From positions 104,331 to 168,330 of the forward strand of contig NZ_JFZB01000014.1 of assembly GCF_000740785.1 (NCBI RefSeq): DNA of 64,000 nt. Direction: 5' to 3'. Every line of letters starts with the position of its first letter. Position 1 is the first letter of the stretch. The DNA is from Paenirhodobacter enshiensis (lineage in GTDB: Bacteria; Pseudomonadota; Alphaproteobacteria; Rhodobacterales; Rhodobacteraceae). The notes beneath the pieces are model-generated. The model was not told the origin of the DNA. It made no database searches and was given only the letters and a program-made list of their open reading frames with translations. This document shows positions 1 to 8,462 of the stretch, one piece after another. The translations under genes and the position numbers were made by a program.

Positions 1-12
1 CCTTCCTGACGC

Positions 13-633
13 TCAGCCGAGTGCCAGCTCCATCCGGGTGCGGGTGTGGACGTGAAACAGGGCCGCGCTCAGCGCGCTGCGGGTTTCGCCCGCGACCTCG
101 AAGCCGAGGCGTTCATAGAGGCGGCGCGCGCGCGGATTTCCGGCCGCGACCTCAAGGCGCAGGCGGGTATAGCCCTGACGGCGCGCCTCGCCGGCAAGGG
201 CACCGATCAGCGCCGCCCCCACACCCTGCCCGCGCGCCTCCGTATCGACCGCCAGTCCGTCGATGGCCAGCGTGTCGGCGGGCAACTCGTCCGCCACGAC
301 GCTGAAGGCCAGCCGCCGCCAGCTGCCGCCGAAGCGGCCATAGACCGCGCGCAGATCCGACGCCGTGCCGCCGACGAACGCCCCGCCCGCACCGCGCACT
401 CCGATCACGCCGAGCAGCCGGCCGTCGCGCGTCGCGCTGAGCGCATGGGCCGGCGAAAGCACCCTCTCGATGAAGCGGATCGCGCGCGCCTCCGGCCCCA
501 TCACCGGGCCGAGCTTGCCGCCGAACGCCAGCCAGTAAAGCCGCGCCGCCTCGGCTGCGCTGCCGGCTGGCAGGCCGCGCGCGATCTGCAATGACGATGC
601 CACCTCCGCCGCCTGACTGCCCCACGCTGACAT
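13..633 (-). CDS. GNAT family N-acetyltransferase
   Basis: Predicted cytosolic acyl-CoA-dependent N-acetyltransferase of about 206 residues; the acceptor substrate is unknown. The C-terminal half carries the GNAT acetyl-CoA loop (LAVDTEARGQGVGAAL) followed by the usual late motif ending in ARRLYERLGFEVAGE. I chose the ATG at 633 because GAGGAG lies about 8 nt upstream; an in-frame start 60 nt further out has no visible ribosome binding site. It is divergent from the AzlC gene with about 130 nt between them. The family is certain; the role is not. Confidence 0.85.
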   Translation of the reverse strand: MSAWGSQAAEVASSLQIARGLPAGSAAEAARLYWLAFGGKLGPVMGPEARAIRFIERVLSPAHALSATRDGRLLGVIGVRGAGGAFVGGTASDLRAVYGRFGGSWRRLAFSVVADELPADTLAIDGLAVDTEARGQGVGAALIGALAGEARRQGYTRLRLEVAAGNPRARRLYERLGFEVAGETRSALSAALFHVHTRTRMELALG

Positions 634-764
634 GACCGACGTTTCTCCTCTCGCGTCCCCGCCGCGCAAAGTCCCGAACGCGCGCGCCCTCATACCGCCC
701 CTTGCGCCTGAACGCTGCGCCGCTACAACTGGCTCATCCCGCCGCCACGAGCAAGTCCCCGATC

Positions 765-1508
765 ATGTCCCGTCCCGTCCCGCTGCCCCCCGGTCCCGCC
801 TTCTGGCGTGGCGGGTTCGATGCCCTGCCTTTCTTGCTGGTGTTTCTGCCGTTCGGGATACTGTTCGGTCTGGCGGGGACGGTGCTCGGGCTCAGTTTCG
901 CGCAGGTGATGGGGTTCTCGGCCTTCGTCGTTGCGGGGGCGGCGCAGTTCACCGCGGTGCAGTTGATGGACGCCCATGCGCCGACGATCATGGTGCTGGT
1001 GACCTCGGTCGCGGTGAACCTGCGCATGGCGATGTATTCGGCCGCCCTCGCGCCGCATCTGGGCGGCGCCACCCCCTGGCAAAAGGCGTTGATGGCCTAT
1101 TCGATGACCGATCAGAGCTTCGTTCTGGCCGATGCGCTGAACGAGAGCGCGCCGCGCGCGCCGCTCACGACGAAGCTCGCCTATTACGCCGGAACCGCGA
1201 GCTTGCTGGTGCCGGCCTGGCTCGGGGCGACGCTGCTCGGCGCATTGTTCGGCCCGGCCCTGCCGAAGGGGCTGGCGCTCGATTTCGCGGTGCCGGTGAC
1301 ATTTCTGGCGATGATCGGACCGTCGCTGCGCTCGGTGCCGCATCTGGTGGCGACGGCGGTGTCCTGCATCGCGGCGCTGGCGCTCGTGGGGCTGCCGGCG
1401 GGCACGGGCGTGCTGCTGGCCGCGGTGCTGGCGATGATCGCCGGCGCGCGGACCGAAGACTGGCTGGCGCATCGCGCCGCGCGCGCGACAAGCGAGGGGC
1501 CGAAATGA
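765..1508 (+). CDS. AzlC family branched-chain amino acid export permease
   Basis: Large subunit of an AzlCD-type inner-membrane exporter, a family known for branched-chain amino acid (or azaleucine) efflux. The 247-residue protein is almost wholly hydrophobic and has the AzlC signature region GFSAFVVAGAAQFTAVQLM followed by NLRMAMYSAAL. The chosen ATG at 765 gives the length normal for the family; an in-frame ATG at 702 would add a non-hydrophobic, poorly conserved leader. Its stop overlaps the start of the AzlD gene (ATGA), which implies translational coupling. Confidence 0.85.
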   Translation: MSRPVPLPPGPAFWRGGFDALPFLLVFLPFGILFGLAGTVLGLSFAQVMGFSAFVVAGAAQFTAVQLMDAHAPTIMVLVTSVAVNLRMAMYSAALAPHLGGATPWQKALMAYSMTDQSFVLADALNESAPRAPLTTKLAYYAGTASLLVPAWLGATLLGALFGPALPKGLALDFAVPVTFLAMIGPSLRSVPHLVATAVSCIAALALVGLPAGTGVLLAAVLAMIAGARTEDWLAHRAARATSEGPK

Positions 1509-1843
1509 CCCAGACCGTATATTCCGAAGCGCAGGTCTGGACGATCATCCTGGTGCTGGCGATCGGCACCTTCGTGTTGCGCTATTCGTTCCTCGGGCTC
1601 AGCGGCAAGCGCGCGCTGCCGGCCTGGGCGCTGAAATACCTGCGCTATACCTCGGTCGGGGTGCTGCCGGCGATGGTGGCGCCGCTGGTGGTCTGGCCGG
1701 CAGCGACCGGAGGTGCCCCCGATCCCGCGCGACTGATCGCGGCAGCGGCGACGCTTCTGGCGGGGCTGGTCACGCGCTCGGTGATCTGGGCGATCCTCGC
1801 AGGGTTCGCGACGCTTTACGCGATGCTGTGGCTGCTTGGCTGA
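1505..1843 (+). CDS. AzlD domain-containing small permease subunit
   Basis: Partner of the upstream AzlC protein: 112 residues with four hydrophobic stretches and the AzlD-type start (VWTIILVLAIGTFVLRYSFL, then RYTSVGVLPAMVAPLV). The start ATG overlaps the azlC stop by four bases, so the pair is one transcription and translation unit. A strong stem-loop at 1875-1900 closes the unit. Function is inferred from the family; the transported amino acid cannot be read from sequence. Confidence 0.85.
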   Translation: MTQTVYSEAQVWTIILVLAIGTFVLRYSFLGLSGKRALPAWALKYLRYTSVGVLPAMVAPLVVWPAATGGAPDPARLIAAAATLLAGLVTRSVIWAILAGFATLYAMLWLLG

Positions 1844-1874
1844 GCCTGCGGCGTTCCGGCGCAAGAATGACGAA

Positions 1875-1900
1875 CGGGCGGCCCTGCACAGGGCCGCCCG
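1875..1900. terminator. Bidirectional rho-independent-type terminator
   Basis: A perfect 11-bp stem (CGGGCGGCCCT / AGGGCCGCCCG) with a GCAC loop, followed on the plus strand by TCTTTC. It lies between the convergent AzlD gene and the lipoprotein gene, 32 nt after the AzlD stop. Confidence 0.8.
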
Positions 1901-1929
1901 TCTTTCATTCCGCAAAACTTCAGATCCGA

Positions 1930-2595
1930 TCAGCGGTCGGATTCGCGGATCTCGACCGTCTTGGGCTTCGTCGCGTCGATGGTGGGAATGCCGGTCTTGA
2001 TGTCGGCATCGGTGGTGTAATGATCCTGGCTCACCACCCCCGGCAGCCGGCCGAAAGCATCCGACAGACTGACAGGGAAGAACGTGCGCGGCAGCGATTC
2101 GAAGCCCGGCACCTGATGCAGCACCCCCGAAACCGAGCGCGCGCAGAACATCTTCGGCGAGGGGCCGTTCGCCTCGGCCGCGGCGATCAGCGCATCGGCC
2201 TGCGCCAGCGTCACCGGCAATTTCTGCTCGCGCACGAACCACACGTCGCGGGCGTGATATTCGACATAGAACCGGTGCATCCGGTCGGTAATGCCGTAAT
2301 CGACATCGTTGCGTTCGGGCACGCCCGGATAATACCAGCTGCCCGCCGGATCGAAGATCACCCTCTGCGAGCCGTCGATCATCAATGCCGAATGACCGCC
2401 TTCGCCGGTGTTCGCCTCGATCACCGTGATCAGCGTCACCGAAGGCGGATTGCCGCTGCGGTAAATCGCCTTGTTGACCTCGGCGTCAGGCGCCCAGACG
2501 GATTGCGCGCCGCAGGCCGCCAGCAGCAGCGGAACCACCAGACACAGCAACAGGCGGCCCATCTGCCGCCCTATCTGCCGCATTGCAAAACGCAT
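1930..2595 (-). CDS. Conserved lipoprotein of unknown function
   Basis: A 221-residue protein with an N-terminal signal peptide ending in a clear lipobox (LLLAAC, lipidated Cys about residue 28), so it should be exported and membrane anchored. The mature part shows GGHSALMIDGSQRVIFDPAG, a pattern reminiscent of papain-like NlpC/DUF4105-type folds, but I cannot assign a catalytic triad. I chose the ATG at 2595 because GAGGGGCG lies just upstream; an ATG at 2619 has no such site. Function unknown. Confidence 0.75.
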   Translation of the reverse strand: MRFAMRQIGRQMGRLLLCLVVPLLLAACGAQSVWAPDAEVNKAIYRSGNPPSVTLITVIEANTGEGGHSALMIDGSQRVIFDPAGSWYYPGVPERNDVDYGITDRMHRFYVEYHARDVWFVREQKLPVTLAQADALIAAAEANGPSPKMFCARSVSGVLHQVPGFESLPRTFFPVSLSDAFGRLPGVVSQDHYTTDADIKTGIPTIDATKPKTVEIRESDR

Positions 2596-2716
2596 CGTCG
2601 CCCCTCGTTTCGGCGTCATCCGCGCCGGTTATACGGGAGCGCACAAAACACGAGAACGCCGGCAGAGGCAACGCCCCTTGTGAGCCCGCCTTCCCATCCC
2701 ATCGCCCGGCCGGGGA

Positions 2717-3679
2717 TCAAACTGCGCTCCACCGCCACAGCCCGTCCGCGCCGGTGTCGCGCCGCGCCTGACCGAGCCGGGCAAGGTGGTTCAGATGCGC
2801 CACCGCCTCGCTGAGCGCGAGGGTGAACAACTCATCCGTGATCGGCCGGCGATAGAGCGCGGGAAAACACTCCGGCACGGTGCGCACCCCCGCGCCAAGC
2901 AGCCCCCGCAGCCGGTCGAGGCCGCTGCGCCGGCGCGCGATCATCTGCTCCAGCCGCAGCGGCAGCCCGCGATACACCAGCCCGTGGCCCGGCAGCACCA
3001 GATGGCGCTCCTCGGCCAGCGCCGCCATCGCGTGCAGACTGTCGAGCCATTCGCCGATCGGATCCGCCTCGGGTTCCGAAGCCAGAACGCCGATATTCGC
3101 CGAGATTGAGGGCAGCATCTGATCGCCGCCGATCACCAGATCGTCATCGAGCGAGAACAGCACCGCATGTTCGGGCGCATGGCCATGGCCGGTGGCCACA
3201 TGCCAGCGCCGGCCTCCCGCGACGATCTCGTCGCCCGCTGCGATGCGGCGATAGCTCGGCGGCAGCGGGCCGACATGGCGCCACAGACTTTCGGCCGAAT
3301 GCGCGGCCAGGCGCGCCAGCTGATCTTCGGCCATCCCGGCGCGGCGCCAGAACACCTCCGTCTCGGGGCAGATGCCGTCGCGCGCGTCAAGATGAAGCAT
3401 CCGCGCATTCAGCCAGGCAGAGCGGGTCGTCCACAACTCTGCCCCCGCAGCGGCGAAGCGCGCGACCTGGCCGACATGATCGGGGTGATGATGGGTCGCA
3501 ATGACCCGGGTGACGGGCTTGCCTGCCATCCGCGGTGTGGCCAGTGCCCGCCCCAGTGCCGCATGTGCCCCCGGCGTATCGAGCCCGGTATCGACCAGCG
3601 TCCAGCCCGCGCCATCGTCGAGCGCCCAGACATTGACGTGATCGGTCACCATCTCCAGCGGCAGCCGGATCCACAGCAC
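2717..3679 (-). CDS. MBL-fold metallo-hydrolase
   Basis: Metallo-beta-lactamase-fold hydrolase, about 320 residues, with the metal-binding motif ATHHHPDHVG near residue 60, a later GHGHAPEHAVLF segment and a C-terminal PGHG motif. Paralogues of this type are often glyoxalase-II-like or lactone hydrolases; the substrate is unknown. The first ordinary start codon is a GTG at 3679, but the in-frame codons upstream still read like protein (RFPWPAPPDDGTPREVAPG), so translation may begin about 20 codons earlier at a CTG (3737-3739) preceded by GGGGCGGG. It lies downstream of and parallel to the acyl-CoA dehydrogenase gene. Confidence 0.8.
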   Translation of the reverse strand: MLWIRLPLEMVTDHVNVWALDDGAGWTLVDTGLDTPGAHAALGRALATPRMAGKPVTRVIATHHHPDHVGQVARFAAAGAELWTTRSAWLNARMLHLDARDGICPETEVFWRRAGMAEDQLARLAAHSAESLWRHVGPLPPSYRRIAAGDEIVAGGRRWHVATGHGHAPEHAVLFSLDDDLVIGGDQMLPSISANIGVLASEPEADPIGEWLDSLHAMAALAEERHLVLPGHGLVYRGLPLRLEQMIARRRSGLDRLRGLLGAGVRTVPECFPALYRRPITDELFTLALSEAVAHLNHLARLGQARRDTGADGLWRWSAV

Positions 3680-3774
3680 CCCCGGCGCGACCTCGCGCGG
3701 GGTGCCGTCATCGGGCGGGGCGGGCCACGGAAACCGCAGCCCGCCCCGTTCGCTCAGGGATGTGCCCTGCCCGC

Positions 3775-5463
3775 TCAGATCGCCAGATCCTCGACCGAGA
3801 GCGCATAGAGATCGGCGGCGCCGACCTCGGCCTCGGTCATCGAGGCATAGGCCTGCGGCAGCAGACGCTTGATGTAGACCTGAGCGAGCTTCGCATAGGC
3901 GCTGCCCTCGCCCGCGGCGACGGCGGCACGCAGATGGAAATGCGCCCCCAGAACCCGCGCGAAGGCCATCAGCGTCGGCACGGCACCGGCGAAACGGTCC
4001 TGCGTGTCCTGCTTGAGCAGCATCTCGACATGGGCCCGCAGCGTCGAAGCGGCCTTCTCGACATCCGTCGCCAGATCGGCGAAGCCGGTCGCGGCCTTGG
4101 CGTCGACCATCACCTCATCGAGCAGCGCGAAAGCTGCCGCGCCCTGATCCATCATCTTGCGGCCCACGAGATCCATCGCCTGGATGCCGTTGGTGCCTTC
4201 GTAGATCGCGGTGACGCGGACATCGCGGTAGAACTGGGCGGCGCCCGTCTCCTCGATGAAGCCCATGCCGCCGTGGACCTGGATACCCTGATCCGAGACC
4301 CACATGCCGGTCTGGGTGCCGTAAGCCTTGGCGATCGGGGTCAGCAGCGCAGCGCGCGCCGCCTGAGCGGCATCGTTCGCAGCATGGCCGAGGTCGATGG
4401 CGACGGCGCAGGCCATGGCGATCGAACGGGCGGCGAAGGTCTCGGCGCGCATCTCGGCCAGCATCCGGCGCACGTCGGCGTGCTCGATGATCGGCTTGAA
4501 CTGCACCCGGTCCTGAGCGTATTCGAGCGCCTTCTGATAGGCGGCCTCGGCAATGCCGACGCCCTCGACGCCGACGTTCAGGCGGGCGTTGTTCATCATG
4601 GTGAACATCGCGGCCATGCCCTTGTGCGGACCGCCGACGAGCCAACCCTTGGCGCCCTCGAAGCTCATCACGCAGGTGGGCGAGCCGTGCAGACCCATCT
4701 TGTGCTCGAGCGACACCACCTTGAGCGTGTTCGCCACGCCCGGGTTGCCGTTCTCATCGGGGATGAACTTCGGCACCATGAACAGCGAGATGCCCTTCGT
4801 GCCCGGCACGCCGTCGGGCAGCCGCGCCAGCACCAGATGGCACACGTTCGACACCAGATCGTTGTCACCCCAGGAGATGAAGATCTTCTGCCCGGTAATC
4901 GAATAGGTGCCATCGCCGTTCGGCTCGGCCTTGGTGCGCAGCGCGCCGACGTCCGAACCGGCCTGCGGCTCGGTCAGGTTCATCGTGCCCGACCACTCGC
5001 CCGAGGCGAGCTTCGGAATATACAGCGCCTTCAGCTCGTCCGAGGCGTGATGCTCCAGCGCGTCGATCTGGCCCTGGGTCAGCAGCGGATGCAGATGCAG
5101 CGCGATATTGGCGCCCGCCATCAGATCGTTGACCGCAATCGCCAGCGTCAGCGGCAGGCCCATGCCGCCATGCTCGGCCGGACCGGCGACCGAAACCCAG
5201 CCGCCCTCGGCGATCTGGTTGAAGGCTTCCTTGAAGCCCGGCGACGCGCGCACCACGCCGTTTTCCAGCTTCGCCGGATGCAGATCGCCGTTGCGGTTGA
5301 TCGGCGCCAGAACGCCGTCACACAGCTTGCCGGCTTCGGTCAGGATCGCCTCGACGGTATCCGACGTCGCTTCCGAGAACTTTTCGGTCGCTGCCACGGG
5401 TGCGAGCGGCACCACCTTGTCCAGAATGAAACGAAGTTCCGCCACTGGCGAACGATAGGGCAT
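3775..5463 (-). CDS. Acyl-CoA dehydrogenase, DmdC-like long form
   Basis: FAD-dependent acyl-CoA dehydrogenase of 562 residues. It contains the substrate/FAD loop EPQAGSDVGALRT, the middle-domain motif ITGQKIFISWGDND, and the C-terminal HGGMGFIEETG and IYEGTNGIQAMDLVGRK segment with the likely catalytic Glu. The long C-terminal extension and N-terminal extension match the subfamily that includes 3-methylmercaptopropionyl-CoA dehydrogenase (DmdC), but other fatty acyl substrates are equally possible and no other dmd gene is nearby. The ATG at 5463 has an ideal GGAGGAG site. The MBL hydrolase follows on the same strand. Confidence 0.85.
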   Translation of the reverse strand: MPYRSPVAELRFILDKVVPLAPVAATEKFSEATSDTVEAILTEAGKLCDGVLAPINRNGDLHPAKLENGVVRASPGFKEAFNQIAEGGWVSVAGPAEHGGMGLPLTLAIAVNDLMAGANIALHLHPLLTQGQIDALEHHASDELKALYIPKLASGEWSGTMNLTEPQAGSDVGALRTKAEPNGDGTYSITGQKIFISWGDNDLVSNVCHLVLARLPDGVPGTKGISLFMVPKFIPDENGNPGVANTLKVVSLEHKMGLHGSPTCVMSFEGAKGWLVGGPHKGMAAMFTMMNNARLNVGVEGVGIAEAAYQKALEYAQDRVQFKPIIEHADVRRMLAEMRAETFAARSIAMACAVAIDLGHAANDAAQAARAALLTPIAKAYGTQTGMWVSDQGIQVHGGMGFIEETGAAQFYRDVRVTAIYEGTNGIQAMDLVGRKMMDQGAAAFALLDEVMVDAKAATGFADLATDVEKAASTLRAHVEMLLKQDTQDRFAGAVPTLMAFARVLGAHFHLRAAVAAGEGSAYAKLAQVYIKRLLPQAYASMTEAEVGAADLYALSVEDLAI

Positions 5464-5636
5464 TGCTTGCTCCTCCATAGTGTCTCGACGCTTGAGAAAT
5501 CGCGTCAAGGCGCATAAGACCTTTGGCTGGTCATTGACGGCGGCACAGTATACGCGCGCGCGCCGCCTTCAACCGCAACGCAGCGTCACGGCCCGCCGCA
5601 GCCTTACCCGCGCCGGCCTGGCATCGGGGGAGCACC

Positions 5637-6641
5637 ATGGACGTTCTGGACGAGACTACCGAAATCCTCGGGACAGAGCCCGCGGGCATCGCCCGCGCCT
5701 GCGAGCTTCTGCACGCCGGCAAGGTCGTCGCCTTCCCGACCGAGACCGTCTATGGCCTCGGCGGCGATGCGCGCTCGGACAGCGCGGTCGCCGCGATCTA
5801 TGCCGCCAAGGGCCGGCCGCGGTTCAACCCGCTGATCGCCCATCTGCCGGATCTGGAAACCGCCGAGACGATCGCCGTGTTCTCCGACCGGGCACGCGAT
5901 CTGGCACGCCGGTTCTGGCCGGGGCCGCTGACGCTGGTGCTGCCGCTGCGGCCGGGCTCGGGGATCTCGGATCTGGTGTCGGCGGGGCTCGATACCATCG
6001 CGATCCGGGTGCCGGCCCATCCGGTGGCCCGCGCGATCCTGAAGGCATTCGGCGGGCCGGTCGCGGCGCCCTCGGCCAATCCCTCGGGCAAGGTCAGTCC
6101 GACCACGGCGTGCCACGTCGTCGAGGGTCTGGCCGGGCGCATCGCCGCCATCGTCGACGGCGGTCCGTGCGCCGTGGGACTGGAATCGACCATCGTGCAA
6201 CTCGATCCGCCGATGCTGCTGCGCCCGGGCGGACTGGCGGTCGAGGCGGTCGAGGCCGCGCTTGGCCTTTCCCTGCCGACCGGAGGCGATGCGGCGAAGC
6301 CGAATGCCCCCGGACAGCTGAAATCGCATTATGCGCCGGGCGCAGCGGTGCGGCTCAACGCGACGGAACGCGCGCCGGGCGAGGTCTGGATCGGCTTCGG
6401 CCCGGACTGCGCCGGGGCGGATCTGAACCTGTCACTCACCGGCGATACGACCGAAGCCGCGGCACGGCTGTTCGGTGCGCTGCGCGCCGCCGACCGGATC
6501 GCCGGGGAAAAGGGCGCGCGCGCGATTGCCGTGGCACCTGTGCCCGATGCAGGGCTCGGCCGGGCGATCAACGACCGGCTGATCCGCGCCGCCGCGCCGC
6601 GCCCGGAGGACCCGGCCCATCCCTGCCCGGCCCATCCCTGA
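5637..6641 (+). CDS. L-threonylcarbamoyladenylate synthase (Sua5 type)
   Basis: Makes threonylcarbamoyl-AMP from threonine, bicarbonate and ATP for the t6A37 modification of ANN-decoding tRNAs. The YrdC domain (about residues 15-205) has FPTETVYGLGGDA, KGRPRFNPL, SANPSGKVSPT and ESTIVQ; the C-terminal Sua5 domain follows a linker with the typical QLKSHYAPG. Length of 334 residues fits the two-domain Sua5 form rather than short TsaC. The extreme C-terminus contains a 15-bp tandem duplication (encoding PAHPC/PAHP). GGGGGAG precedes the ATG. Divergent from the acyl-CoA dehydrogenase. Confidence 0.9.
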   Translation: MDVLDETTEILGTEPAGIARACELLHAGKVVAFPTETVYGLGGDARSDSAVAAIYAAKGRPRFNPLIAHLPDLETAETIAVFSDRARDLARRFWPGPLTLVLPLRPGSGISDLVSAGLDTIAIRVPAHPVARAILKAFGGPVAAPSANPSGKVSPTTACHVVEGLAGRIAAIVDGGPCAVGLESTIVQLDPPMLLRPGGLAVEAVEAALGLSLPTGGDAAKPNAPGQLKSHYAPGAAVRLNATERAPGEVWIGFGPDCAGADLNLSLTGDTTEAAARLFGALRAADRIAGEKGARAIAVAPVPDAGLGRAINDRLIRAAAPRPEDPAHPCPAHP

Positions 6642-6668
6642 ACGAAACGCTCAGGCCTGAGGAAAACG

Positions 6669-7262
6669 TCAGGCCCGCCCGGCCGTCGCCGACAGGCTGC
6701 GCGGGTCTATGCCCATCGTCGCAAGCGCGCGCTGCCACTTGGTCGCGTAATCGGGATCGAGTGCGAGGGTATCGTCCGCCTCCGCCACCAGCCAGCCGTT
6801 CGCGGCGATCTCGCCCTCCAGCTGCCCCGGCCCCCACCCGGCATAACCGAGCGCGAACTGCGCCAGCCGCGGACCCTCGCCCGCGGCGATATCCTCAAGG
6901 ATATCGCGTGTCGCCGTCATCGCCACCTGTTCCGAGATCTGCATCATCCCGCCCGCCCCGGCATCGCGGCGTGCGGAGGGCCAGTCGCGCGAATGCAGCA
7001 CGAAGCCGCGTCCGGTCTCGACCGGACCGCCGAACAGGATGGGCGCGCTGCCCGCGCTCGCGCGTTCGCCCCGGTCCGAGGCTGTCATGTGAATCCCGAT
7101 CTGCCCCATCAGCTCGCCGAGTGCGGGTTGCGGCAGCGGCTTGTTGACGATGAGGCCCATCGCCCCCTCGGGCGAATGGGCGCAGACCAAAACCACCGCA
7201 TGTTCGAACCGCGGATCGGGCATTCCGGGCATGGCGATCAGCAGCTTTCCGGTCAACTCCAC
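6669..7262 (-). CDS. YqgE/AlgH family protein
   Basis: Cytosolic UPF0301-family protein of about 197 residues; the family is widespread but its biochemical role is unsettled. Diagnostic segments are KLLIAMPGMPDPRFEHAVV near the N-terminus, GAMGLIVNKP, LFGGPVETGRGFVLH and a C-terminal LGYAGWGPGQLEGEIAANGWL. The reading frame is open further upstream, but a GTG at 7262 preceded by AGGAGGG gives the usual family N-terminus (VELTGKLLIAMP), so I start there. Convergent with the tsaC/Sua5 gene. Confidence 0.88.
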   Translation of the reverse strand: MELTGKLLIAMPGMPDPRFEHAVVLVCAHSPEGAMGLIVNKPLPQPALGELMGQIGIHMTASDRGERASAGSAPILFGGPVETGRGFVLHSRDWPSARRDAGAGGMMQISEQVAMTATRDILEDIAAGEGPRLAQFALGYAGWGPGQLEGEIAANGWLVAEADDTLALDPDYATKWQRALATMGIDPRSLSATAGRA

Positions 7263-7458
7263 GGATTTCCCTCCTGCTGGCGCGAAATGCGCCTGACTCT
7301 CAAGGTGGTTGCAAACCCGGTGCCAATCAAGGCCTCCATACGCGCCAGACGCCCCCCCCGCAGGCCGCGGGACCCGCCGCGACCGGTGCCGCCCCGTCAC
7401 CCGCCATTCGACGTAAATGTGAGTTGGCCCACCCCGTCCCGAGGCGCTAGGACAGGCC

Positions 7459-8361
7459 ATGCTTCGCCCGATTGCCGCCCTTGTCGCCCCGCTCCTGGTT
7501 CTGGTTTCCGGATTCGGAGCCGGGCAGGCCCAGATTTCCACCCCGCCCGATGCCGGCGCGCCACTGCCGCCGGGCCTCGTCTCGGCCGAGATCGCGCCGG
7601 GATGGCAAGACGCGAACGGACGCCGCACGGCAGCGCTGAAGCTGGTGCTCGATCCCGGCTGGAAGACCTATTGGCGGGTGCCCGGAGAGGCCGGCGTGCC
7701 CCCGTCCCTTGATTTTTCGGAATCCGAAAATCTCAAGAATATCGAAGTGATATGGCCCGTTCCTCAGGCATTTGACCAGAACGGGATGCGCTCTGTCGGA
7801 TATCTCGGGGGAATGGTGCTGCCTCTCAGGATCACGCCGGCCGATCCGACGCGGCCGGTGGTGCTGCATCTCGGTCTCGGCATCGGGATCTGTCACGACA
7901 TCTGCGTGCCGGCGGATCTGGTGCTGAGCCGCACGCTCGACGGACCCGGCGCGGCCGATGCCACGATCTCGCAAGCGCTCGACGCCGTGCCGCATCGCGT
8001 CGACAGCGCCATCGCGCACTGCCGCATCGAGCCGATCGCCGACGGGATGCGCGTTACCGCCCGCATCGTTCTGCCCGGGGCGGGCCGGAAAACCGGCGCC
8101 GGGCTGGCCCCGTCCTCCGGTTCCGCCCCGCCGGACACAGCCCGCGAAACCGCCACGCTGTTCGAGCTGCGCTCGCAGCCGATGTGGACGTCGGATCCGG
8201 TCGAGACCCGCGACGGCGCCGTGCTCGAGGCGAGCGCGGATTTCGTCCCCGCCACCCCGAAGCCCTTCGATCTGGACCCCGGGGACCTGCGGATCACCGT
8301 TCTCGGTCCCGGACCGGAGCCCTCCCGGGCCATCGAGATCGACGGCTGCCCGGCGCCCTGA
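7459..8361 (+). CDS. Periplasmic DsbD N-terminal-domain-like protein
   Basis: A 300-residue secreted protein with a signal peptide (cleavage near AGQAQ) and a domain like the periplasmic DsbC/DsbD-alpha immunoglobulin-type domain, which passes electrons in disulfide reduction. The core has GWKTYWRVPGEAG and, around residue 140, GICHDICVPADL, whose two cysteines are spaced like the DsbD-alpha redox pair. It lacks the DsbD membrane and thioredoxin domains, so it is a stand-alone module. A possible role in periplasmic thiol chemistry is inferred from the family. Confidence 0.75.
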   Translation: MLRPIAALVAPLLVLVSGFGAGQAQISTPPDAGAPLPPGLVSAEIAPGWQDANGRRTAALKLVLDPGWKTYWRVPGEAGVPPSLDFSESENLKNIEVIWPVPQAFDQNGMRSVGYLGGMVLPLRITPADPTRPVVLHLGLGIGICHDICVPADLVLSRTLDGPGAADATISQALDAVPHRVDSAIAHCRIEPIADGMRVTARIVLPGAGRKTGAGLAPSSGSAPPDTARETATLFELRSQPMWTSDPVETRDGAVLEASADFVPATPKPFDLDPGDLRITVLGPGPEPSRAIEIDGCPAP

Positions 8362-8375
8362 ACGGCACCGTCGCC

Positions 8376-8438
8376 GGGGGCTCTGCCCCCGCTGCGGCAC
8401 GCCGCAGCTCCCCCGGGATATTTGGGGAAAGCCGAAAG
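8376..8438 (+). repeat. Intergenic repeat element, copy 1
   Basis: Has the architecture shared by four places in this window: a GGGGGCTCTGCCCCC hairpin, a variable second hairpin (here GCTGCGGCACGCCGCAGC), then CCCCCGGGATATTT and a short spacer ending AAAGCCGAAAG. It directly follows the DsbD-like gene stop and may act as its terminator or as an mRNA-stabilising end. Confidence 0.75.
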
Positions 8439-8462
8439 GCAGGACAGGATCGGTCTGCGCGC

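Noticed and set aside
3320..5463. DMSP demethylation locus built around the DmdC-like dehydrogenase
   Set aside because: No dmdA, dmdB or dmdD homologue is adjacent; the long acyl-CoA dehydrogenase subfamily also serves other substrates.
3760..5517. 585-codon open frame opposite the acyl-CoA dehydrogenase
   Set aside because: Mirror of a well-defined enzyme gene; no start signal and no protein-like motif.
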